Assembly: GCA_019096065.1 (NCBI GenBank)
Contig: JAGUCH010000004.1
Coordinates: 1,612,001 to 1,676,000, forward strand
DNA from: Paracyclopina nana
Taxonomy: Eukaryota; Arthropoda; Copepoda; Cyclopoida; Cyclopettidae
Reading direction: 5' to 3'
Length of the DNA stretch: 64,000 bases
The notes below the pieces were generated by a model, which saw only the letters and a program-made list of their open reading frames with translations, ran no database searches and was not told where the DNA came from. Positions 55,693 to 64,000 of the stretch are shown in pieces (the stretch's first letter is position 1; the number at the start of each line of letters is the position of its first letter). A program made the position numbers and the translations under genes.

Positions 55693-57392
55693 TTATCTAA
55701 GTTTATTTGTTTGCCCACTGACCACTCTCCAATCTTTGTCATCAGCACTTTGCAATTTCTCCACTGTTTTCCACCCCCAGAGAATGAGATACAAAAAGCC
55801 AAATATGACGGCAACGAAGCTCTCAATGTAATAGCCATCAACTTCAACCAGACAAGAGCCTCCACCAGACTCGCATTCTTTGACCTCTGTCGGCCCATCA
55901 CAGATATTGGCGTCACTAATGTTATGGTTCTCTACTTCTATATTGCATCTCTTCCATGTCAACTGATCCACAGCCCACAAAGCCAGCGTGGCCGGCCAAT
56001 TTCCACCTAGGTTGGTCAGAGTGTTCAGCATTGTCATGTAGGTGCCACCCACTGCAGGGTCAGAAATGCGAGCAAAAAAGGCCATGATGGCCACAAACAT
56101 GGAGTACAATGTCACCTATATAAAGCATATAGCAGTTATAATTATGGCTAATTGCTAATTTGAAATTTCTCACCTGGTGAAGGGCATAGATTAGTACAAC
56201 TATAACGTAGAAGTAAACAGGGAAGCTGCCATCTGCATTCTTGAAGTTGGGAGTAATATAGACAACGCCAGCAAAAACAAGACCCATGATCAATCTGCAT
56301 GGAAAGGCTTTAAGGAAAATGTCCATGGGCTTGGGACCAGTTGTGTATCTGCTGATTATCCACGGAAGGACTATCTGCAAGGGCACCAAGGGAACAGCAA
56401 GCATTGCTAGCTTATCTTTGGGCACTCCAGCCTCCACCAATTTGAGGCCAGTGACTGAGTCAGCAGCAGAAAAGCCAATTTTGGAGGTCAGCAGGAAAAA
56501 TATGGTCATTGGCATTAATGGTAGAAAAATGATCTTGTACAGCATTTTATACGTGTCCACAATACCCAACTCTTCACCATCCTCATCATCCCTGCAAAAT
56601 ATATCATTCCAATGTTCTAAATAGGCCATTTTAAAAAAAAACTTGCACTTACTCAGAGTTGTCTTTTTCATGCTTGAAAATGGCAACTAGAGTTGTGGCT
56701 ATAATGAAAATTACAGCCCAAAAGTTCAAAAAGTCTTTGAGGTTGAGGACACCATAGCTCTCCAATGCCATGTAGAAAACATAGCCAAGGAAGAATCCAG
56801 CCGTTTGACCCACTGAATTGCAGGTGGAAGCATAGCCCACATTTTGCCTTTTGAGCATGGTCAGAGCCCACCCGTCGACTGCAATGTCTTGAGTGGCAGC
56901 CAAAAAGTTGAGGAAAAAGAACATACAAGTCAGGCTGAATACATCGGTGGAGTCTAGGTAGTAGTCAACATTTTGAGCCAACAATAGCATAGTGATGCCA
57001 ATGCAATACTGAACTGGAACAAGCCAAGTTTTCCTGCGGCCAAATCTGCGTATGAACAGAGAATCCACAATGGGTGCCCATAACAGCTTGACTGAAAATG
57101 GCCAGTATGCAAAGCTAAATTCAGCTTGCTGCTTGTAGCTGACCTGCCGGTTGGTCAATATTAGTGGGACTGCAGCTGCGAGGCCTAAGGGTATGCCTTG
57201 CAAAACGTACAAGAATAGGAGAACTGCAATTTCTCGTCCATCTCCGTTGAATCTTGAGGAGGCAGATCTTATTTTCACTGCAGCTTGTCCCTCATTGTCT
57301 TCTTCACTGATCAAAGCAATTTCATCTTCCTCCTCCTCGGCCTCAGTGTGACCGTCTAAATTCTCGACAACTTTTCTGCTTCTCAATTCCAT
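55693..57392 (-). CDS. SLC33A1: SLC33A1 / AT-1, ER acetyl-CoA transporter (3 exons)
   Basis: Exons 57392-56653, 56591-56174 and 56115-55693; 1581 nt, 526 aa (human 549). Introns 61 and 58 bp, phases 2 and 0. An acidic cytosolic N-terminus precedes about 12 membrane helices of the MFS-like fold. Family motifs: FLYVLQGIPLGLAAAVPLIL, YWPFSVKLLWAPIVDSLF, RRFGRRKTWLVPVQY, FLAATQDIAVDGWALTML, NSVGQTAGFFLGY, ISRYTTGPKPMDIFLKAFP and ISDPAVGGTYMTMLNTLTN LGG. Imports cytosolic acetyl-CoA into the ER lumen for protein and glycan acetylation. A probable intron in the 5' UTR ends just upstream of the ATG (TTTTCAG at about 57411). Head to head with GRP94. Confidence 0.93.
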
Positions 57393-57988
57393 AGTGATCA
57401 CAGTTGAGGCCTGAAAACAAAAATCACCTTTGCTTGTAATTCCACGTGTCATTCGTTCTTTAGTGCCCAATTTCAGAGCTAATTCTCAACTTCCATGTGA
57501 GACAGTATTTATCGCCAAATCGACTGAGGTCAAGAGATAAATTCTTACCTGTTTCTTAATATTGTTCTAATGAAAAATCACTTTCAAATAGCAAATCTCC
57601 ATTGACACTTGACAGATGGGAGAAAATCGAATGCTCAGGCTAATCTCAATTTACAAATTTCCATTTGGCGCATAAGCCAATAAAAGAATTGTTTCTAAAG
57701 CAGGCGTTCCTTTTTGAGCTAGCGCGCCCGTTTGTTGTTGTTGGCAACTTTTTCAAGTAACACTGGCCCACTTTTATTCTAAACTTAAATGTTATAGTTT
57801 TTAGTGCATAAGTGATGATGAATTATTTGCAGTTCTGAACTTGTTCAATTTTGATTGGTTAGCAAGTGACACTTCTTGCAACGTGATTGGATGATTGAAG
57901 CCGGGTTAGCACTTCACAGTTTTATTTGGTAGACTCGGCACTTGTTTCTAGAACCTGGAGCACTCCACGATTAAGAGAGCACCAAGTC
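57393..57988. promoter_or_regulatory. Shared divergent promoter, SLC33A1 / GRP94
   Basis: About 0.6 kb between two ER-related genes transcribed apart. It contains two inverted CCAAT boxes: ATTGG at about 57855 and at about 57887, the second directly preceded by ACGTG (AACGTGATTGG). CCAAT plus ACG-type cores are components of ER-stress response elements, but the classical CCAAT-N9-CCACG spacing is not present. Also GATTGG is repeated upstream of the GRP94 start. Confidence 0.45.
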
Positions 57989-60543
57989 ATGAAAAACTGG
58001 GCGTTTTTCGCTTTTGGATTGCTGCTTTTGGCCTCAAGCTGCAAAGCAGATATTCCTACCGAGGATGAGTTGCAACCCGACACTGTGGAGGCTGATTTGG
58101 GAGCTTCCCGAGAAGGATCCAGAACTGATGATGAGGTTGTCAAACGTGAAGAAGAAGCAATCAACATCGATGGACTTTCTGTGGCTGAGATGAAAGAACT
58201 ACGCGAGAAATCAGAGAAGCACCTTTTTCAAGCTGAGGTCAGCCGCATGATGAAGCTGATCATCAATTCATTGTACAGGAACAAAGAGATCTTCTTGAGA
58301 GAGCTGATATCTAATGCTTCTGATGCTTTGGACAAGATCAGACTTTTGTCATTGACTGACAAGTCTGTGCTCGACTCTACAAGCGACATGACCATCAAGA
58401 TCAAAGCGGACAAAGACAACCATTTATTGACCATCACTGATACTGGCATTGGTATGACAAAGCAGGACTTGATCAACAACCTTGGTACGATTGCCAAGTC
58501 TGGAACTGCCGACTTTTTGAGCAAGTTCCAAGATGCCACCCCCTCTTCTGCTCAAGATATGAATGACATGATTGGTCAGTTTGGGGTTGGCTTTTATTCT
58601 GCATTTTTGGTTGCTGACAAGGTGATTGTTACAACGAAGCACAATGATGACAAGCAATACATTTGGGAGTCGGATGCGTCGAGCTTCTCTATTGTTGAAG
58701 ATCCCAGAGGTGACACCCTTAAAAGAGGTACTCAAGTTACCCTTGTTCTGAAGGAAGAGGCATATGATTACTTGGAGCAAGACACTGTCAAAGACTTGAT
58801 CAAGAAGTACTCGCAGTTCATTAACTTCAGCATCTATATGTGGACAAGCAAAACTGAAACTGTTGATGAGCCCATTGAAGAAGATGAGGAGGAGAAGACT
58901 GATGAGGAGGTTAAGAAAGATGAGGATGAAGATGCTGCTGTGGAAGAAGAAAAAGACGAGGAAGAAAAGAAGCCAAAGACAAAGAAAGTTTCAAAAACTA
59001 CTTGGGATTGGGAGCTCATCAATGACCACAAGCCTATTTGGACCAGAAAGCCAGCGGAAATTGAGACCGAAGAGTATGATGAATTCTACAAGACCATCAC
59101 CAAAGATACATCTGCTCCTATGACCCACACTCATTTCATTGCTGAAGGAGAGGTTACATTCAAGTCACTATTGTTTGTACCTGCTGTCCAGCCTGCTGAA
59201 AGTTTTAACAAGTATGGCCAACAGCAAGAAAACATCAAGCTGTATGTCAGAAGGGTTTTCATCACCGATGACTTCAAAGACATGATGCCTAATTACTTGA
59301 ACTTCATCAGGGGAGTCGTTGACTCTGATGACCTTCCACTCAATGTTTCGCGAGAGACATTGCAACAGCACAAATTGCTCAAAGTCATAAAGAAAAAATT
59401 GGTGCGCAAGGCATTGGACATGATCAAGAAGATTGACGATGATAAGTACATGGACTTTTGGAAGGAATACTCAACTAATGTCAAATTGGGAGTCATTGAT
59501 GATGCTGCCAACAGGACAAGGCTTGCTAAATTGCTCAGGTTCAAATCTTCCAATGGCGAGATGACCTCTTTGTCAGCCTATGTGGAGCGCATGAAAGACA
59601 AGCAGACACAGATCTTTTACATTGCTGGCTCAAGTGAAAAGGAGGTGCAAGAGTCGCCTTTTGTTGAGCGTCTCCTCAAGAAAGGCTTTGAAGTCCTTTA
59701 CCTCACAGAAGCTGTTGATGAGTATGCCATCAGCGCCTTACCAGAGTTTGAAAACAAAAAGTTCCAGAATGTTGCCAAGGAAGGTGTTGAGATTGATGGG
59801 GACACTGACTCTGCCAAAAAGAGGAAGGAGCTGTTGAGTGAACAATTTGAGCCATTGATGAAATGGTTGTCTGAAGATGCACTTAAGGAGCACATTCTCA
59901 AGGCTGAAATCTCAGAGCGATTGGAGTCCTCTCCATGTGCTTTGATTACCTCCAGGTAAGTCAACTCACATATCAACTATGCTTGTTTTTTGTTTTAATT
60001 TTGTTGGGCTTCTTTGCAGTTTTATTTTATAGAACCGTAAGTTTTAAGTCACACTAAACTTAGCTATGTGTGTACACCTATCAGAAATTAATGAGCATAT
60101 TTTTGTTTAGGTTTGGCTGGACTGCCAACATGCAGAGGATTATCACATCGCAAACTCATGCAAAAAGCCAAGACATGCAAAGGGAGTATTATCTCAATCA
60201 GAAGAAAGCACTGGAAATCAACCCAAGGCATCCTTTGATCAAAGAGCTCTCCAGAAGGGTTGAAGATAACCCAGAGGATCCTGTTGCAAAAGACATGGCT
60301 CTGATGATGTACAACACAGCAACCTTGAGGTCTGGATACATGCTCAAGGACACTGTAGCATTTGCCCAACATATTGAAAATATGATGAGAGATACTTTGG
60401 GCATTTCTAAAGAGGAAGGTGTTGAAGAAGAGCAAGAGCTGCCAGAAGAAGAGGAACCAGCAGATGAAGGTGAAGAAGAGGAGGAGGAGGATGACACTGC
60501 TAATGATGAAGAAGATGATTCTCAGTCAAAAGATGAGCTATGA
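57989..60543 (+). CDS. HSP90B1: GRP94 / endoplasmin (HSP90B1), ER HSP90 (2 exons)
   Basis: Exons 57989-59955 and 60111-60543; 2400 nt, 799 aa, normal size. The start at 57989 gives a clean signal peptide ([20 protein letters not shown]); the in-frame ATG at 57926 would place 21 residues before it and is less likely. N-terminal ATPase domain: [38 protein letters not shown] and [11 protein letters not shown]. Acidic charged linker at about residues 285-335; middle domain; dimerisation domain with MQRIITSQT; an acidic tail ending in the ER-retention signal KDEL. It folds secreted and membrane clients (in animals Toll-like receptors, integrins and IGFs) in the ER lumen. The intron is 155 bp, longer than most here. 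Poly(A) signal AATAAA at 60633-60638. Confidence 0.97.
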
Positions 60544-60650
60544 GCCTTCTTTTTTTACTACCTCATCATGCACCTTGATTTAAGAACTATTGTGATTATG
60601 TTATTTTTAACAACTCTTTGGCCACTACTTCCAATAAAAGTGTGTGACTT

Positions 60651-61586
60651 TTAAAGAACTACCGAACTTGAAATCTTGCCGTCCATGCATGACTTTTGGC
60701 ACATTTCTTCCCAGTCTGGCCAAAAAGTGTCACGCATTCGGTCAACGAAGGCTGCCAAATTTGGGCAATTGTCCTTGATGAACTTCTTCTGAGGAATATC
60801 CAGTGGCATGTACACAAACTGAACTAGATGCCCAAAGGCTGTGCAATCAAATGTTAAGGGTTCCTTAAAAGTTAATTACTTTGCTATAAACAGAAATGGA
60901 TCATGATTATTAAAGAGGATTCTCACTTGTCCATTGAAGAATGGCTTGTCTCCCAACAGAGATGAAAGTGCCTTCAGGTCTTTAAAGGAGAACTCGGTGA
61001 TTTCTTCAATTGAATGCCTGCCAAGGCCATGATTTTTTGCCTTGGTCTTGATTCCAGATGGCATGAACTTTTTGAAAAAGAACACACTCCAGGACTTGCC
61101 GTAAGTATCTTTGCATACCTTCTCAAAGAACTCTGCCATATTGTATCCATACCTCCAGACAAATCCAGCCAGACTGGTGTGATTTTCCAAGCAAATGGTC
61201 GCAAGATGGTTGGACACTTTTTGCTCTTCAGTCAGCTCCTTATCAGGCATAGAAATCCCCCTCTTTTCCAACTCTTGAATGATGATATTGGAGTCAGCAA
61301 TTTGCTCCCCATTGAGCTCAATGAAGGGAATTTGACCCTTTTGGCTGAAGGTGAGTGAGTACAGTGGCTCATATTCCACTTTTTTCAGCCTCAAGTAGGT
61401 CTCCAGTTTCAAGGCAAATGGAGAAATGGTTCTGATTTTGGGCGACATTGGGAACTGCACCAAGTAGATGAGATCTTTTTTGAAGTCTTCCTTCTGAATT
61501 TTAACTGCATTCCTCCTTGACATCTTTGCCACCAAAAAGTATATTGCCAGGATTACAGTTGCCAAGATGATTGTCGCTGTCCACAT
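60651..61586 (-). CDS. fax: Failed axon connections (fax/FAXC) homologue, GST-fold protein (2 coding exons)
   Basis: Exons 61586-60927 and 60863-60651; 873 nt, 290 aa; intron phase 0. N-terminal membrane helix (MWTATIILATVILAIYFLVA), then a thioredoxin-fold half (LIYLVQFPMSPKIRTISPFA LKLETYLRL; GQIPFIELNGEQIADSNIII) and an alpha-helical GST C-terminal half (SIEEITEFSFKDLKALSSLL; KPFFNGQ; CPNLAAFVDRMRDTFWPDWE). This is the fax/metaxin-like branch; fax modifies axonogenesis with Abl in flies. The frame is open above 61586, but no ATG occurs there and an acceptor AG precedes it, so a 5' non-coding exon is likely. Its 3' end overlaps the GRP94 poly(A) region. Confidence 0.9.
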
Positions 61587-61731
61587 GATGTTGACAAAAC
61601 TGCCTAGAAGTAAATCTAGGTTACTCAATATGCAATACTAGATAAAAAGTTGTATAAGCTTGCAATCTATATCATAGAAGCCACAAGAGAAACTCCCAAT
61701 TTGAATATTTATGCATTTTGACACACTCTGG

Positions 61732-64000
61732 TTATACAAATACAGGAATAGAATTCACAGCAGCTTCAGTCTCTTCATGATCCTCTTCATCATCACTTTC
61801 TTCCTCTTCACTGTAATCATCATCCGTCACTACTTCTTCATGTTCCTCACGTTTATGATCTCTCAAGTATCTCTTGTTGGCAAATGATTTGTCACAAATG
61901 CCACAAGTACTTAGCTGCAGTGACATTGAAGAAGAAGGCAAAGCCTCATTTCTGGGGCACTTTTTCAAATGAGCCTTGAGTGAAGTCTCATGCAGGTAGA
62001 TTTTCCCGCAGTGTTCACAGGCAAAAGAGGCTTGAAAGTCTTCAGACTTTGACTGACCACACCTTTTCTGGTGTGCCTGCAATGACACTGGGTGCTTGTA
62101 GGATTTGCCACATTTCTCACAGTTCCATCGCATGTTTTGGTGGACAATTTCTATATGGGTCTTCAGCTCATACGGATATCTGAGCACCTTGTCACAGTAG
62201 TCGCATTTGATCTCTGGCTTGCCATTGGGCTGCTTTTCGCACATGTTCCGGTTCAAATGGATTCTCAACGTAGAATTGTTGGCAAATCCTTTGCCACATT
62301 TATCACACACGACAGTCAAGTCATCGAGCTCCATATTATGCAAAGCTTTCATGTGCTTCTTCAACGATCTTCTCCGAGCAAGTTGAGCCCCACAAACATG
62401 GCACGTGTGTTTCATGTTTTTGTGCACAATGTTGATGTGCTCGTTCAATTTGGAATTGCTCAAATAGGACATTCCGCATTCGTTGCACACAAACTTTGGC
62501 CTCTCCTCGGCCGGTTGGCAAATTTTCTGCTTTGTGTGCCGCAAGTAGCTTGACCTCAGCGTGAAAGACTTGTTGCATTGGGCGCAAACATTTTGTGGGC
62601 TAATTTCACCAGGGTGAACACTCGATCGATGCTTGGTCAGGCTGAAATCAGTGACGAATTTCTGGTCGCAATTGTCACACTCGTAGGGTAAAGAGTCGTG
62701 GGCTTGCTTGAAGTGATCGATCAATTCGAGCTGGGACAAGGTTTCAAAGGTGCATTCCCTGCTTGGGCAAGCCAAAGAGCCATTGTCAGCCCTGGCATCA
62801 GTTCCATGCTTCTTTCGAATATGCTCAATCAAGGAGAATTGAGAGACATATCGGCCATGACAGTGAGAGCATTGGAATGGCAGCATTTCATACTGCTTGT
62901 GAACGTTCACTTGATGCTTCCTCAAGTGATGAATATTAGAAATCACCATGTGGCAAGTAGGACAGGTGAGTGGTTCGTCTTCTGTAGTAACGCTATGCAT
63001 CCTAAAAAACACATAATTAACGAAAAAATAATTCTAAATAGCTATTTCTACGCTTACGATGCCAAGTGTTGATTCAGATCTTCCTTGGTACTCAGGCCAA
63101 GTCCACAATGACGGCACTTCAGCTTGGGATTCTCCACAGCCTCCACCTTTGTGCATCCAGCCAAGTATTTGGCGCAACATTTCTGATGCCTATTCAGGCT
63201 TTTCTTGTTGATGAGTCGAGTTCCACAAGCTTCACACACCTCAGCCTTTCTGCCCAAATGCGCATGGGATATATGATCCTTGAGGTTTTTCCTTGAAGCA
63301 ATGATATTGCTGCAAATTTGGCACTTGACTCGCGTATCTCTGGCCTTCCTATCCTTGCCACAGCTGGTCAGCTTTGGCGTGAATTGAACACCATTGGGAT
63401 CATCTTTAGCAAGCTCAATCAAGTTTTTGGGGTAGACTTTGATTTGGGCCAGAGTGGCCGCATCGATGAACACTTCAGCCGCCAGCTTGTCCACCCAAAC
63501 TGCCCAATCCCTTTCACTTTTCTCTCTTTGCTTCAAGAAGTCATCAGGCTTGGCATTGGGCTCGAGATTGAGCAAGTTCCTATCCTTGTTGATCTCGTAC
63601 CATTCAGGGAAAGGCATATCGAATTCTTTCAGCTTTTCCTCAACAGCTTTCTTCTCATTCTCGTCAAAGTACTCATTGTTTTCAATCATTTTCTCCAGAC
63701 GAGCTTGCTTCCTCAACAATACACCTTTGTCATTGTAAAACTTAGTTTTCAGCTTCATTCTCAGGTTTTTGCGCTTTGAAGCATCCTGCGTAGGATTCTC
63801 AATTTGCTCTTCGTTGTCCGATTCTTCCATAAAGTCGTCTTGCACGGTTTCCTTCGCTTTCTTCTTGTGAGCCGCCTCATGCTTTCTCAGGTTAATTTTA
63901 GAGGCCACAACGGCACCACATTCATAGCATTTAAAGTCCAAGCCATGCTGGTTTCGCACATGAGCTTTGAACTTGGCCTTGCCAGTGATGGTGTCATTGC
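61732..64000 (-). CDS. Multi-C2H2 zinc-finger protein, 5' end outside the window
   Basis: Exons (64000)-63058 and 63001-61732; intron 56 bp, phase 2 (TC|G codes Ser). The C-terminal exon has 12 zinc fingers, several with final Cys in place of His (for example CAQCNKSFTLRSSYLRHTKQ ending KIC, and CEHCGKIYLHETSLKAHLKK ending C), and closes with an acidic Glu/Asp tail. The visible upstream exon has four more fingers (CYECGAV, CQICSNI, CEACGTR, CRHCGLG) and a long charged helical region (about 63400-63830) with an EWYEINKDRNLL motif between the first and second fingers. It is probably a nuclear DNA-binding protein; the orthologue cannot be named. Open and in frame to the window edge. Confidence 0.85.

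Noticed and set aside
57926-57988. Upstream in-frame ATG for GRP94
   Set aside because: It would put 21 charged residues ahead of a clear signal peptide; the ATG at 57989 gives a normal ER signal.

Overview
This window looks like nuclear DNA of a protostome, most likely an arthropod and possibly a small-genome crustacean. The evidence is a dpr-type immunoglobulin gene, a fax homologue, a vitellogenin-receptor/LDL-receptor-like gene and split genes with GT-AG introns whose modal length is only about 50-63 bp. The host DNA is AT-rich. All exon joins below were worked out by hand from frame, splice signals and family resemblance; the species cannot be named from this sequence.

Layout. 0.4-1.7 kb: a three-exon DUF6940-like gene with an N-terminal membrane anchor (-). 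1.9-21.4 kb: one five-exon dpr-like gene (-) whose first intron is about 17 kb. That intron holds a complete 9,240-bp Ty3/gypsy-class LTR element (5,888-15,127, same strand) with identical 245-bp LTRs, a 4-bp target duplication, gag-pol and a separate env-like reading frame. The element is visibly more GC-rich than its host. 21.4-24.9 kb: no gene seen. 24.9-30.2 kb: MON2 (+, 11 exons). 30.6-31.8 kb: a divergent UDP-glucose pyrophosphorylase-like gene lacking catalytic motifs (+). 31.9-34.2 kb: UFL1 (-). 36.7-37.9 kb: two tandem asparagine-rich membrane/secreted protein genes (-). 38.4-41.3 kb: LDL-receptor-like gene (+), convergent with a two-repeat secreted protein gene (41.4-42.7, -). 43.2-44.1 kb: degenerate 310-bp tandem repeats. 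44.6-48.3 kb: a gene with eight LNR (Notch-type) modules (-). 48.4-50.6 kb: CCP110 (-), divergent from SMARCB1/Snr1 (51.4-52.7, +). 52.8-55.4 kb: a coiled-coil gene (-) with a foldback transposon in its only intron. 55.7-57.4 kb: SLC33A1 (-), divergent from GRP94/HSP90B1 (58.0-60.5, +). 60.7-61.6 kb: fax/FAXC (-). 61.7-64.0 kb: a multi-zinc-finger gene running off the right edge (-).

Mobile DNA is the most interesting part. The young LTR element couples a Ty3/gypsy gag-pol to an envelope-like protein that does not look like a standard insect errantivirus Env and may come from a negative-strand RNA virus (chuvirus-like) glycoprotein. It carries a premature TGA in the reverse transcriptase and a frame break in env despite identical LTRs. 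A Foldback-type transposon (arms made of tandem GCCCC-containing units) with a perfect 9-bp target duplication sits 2 bp inside a splice donor; removing it and one duplication copy leaves a 52-bp intron, the normal size here. Several smaller palindromic elements and a MITE-like element lie in promoters and introns.

Functional links among neighbours: the ER acetyl-CoA transporter and the ER chaperone GRP94 are head to head across about 0.6 kb and may share stress control; CCP110 and SMARCB1 are head to head across about 0.8 kb containing a MITE-like insertion. The other neighbours show no obvious pathway relation.
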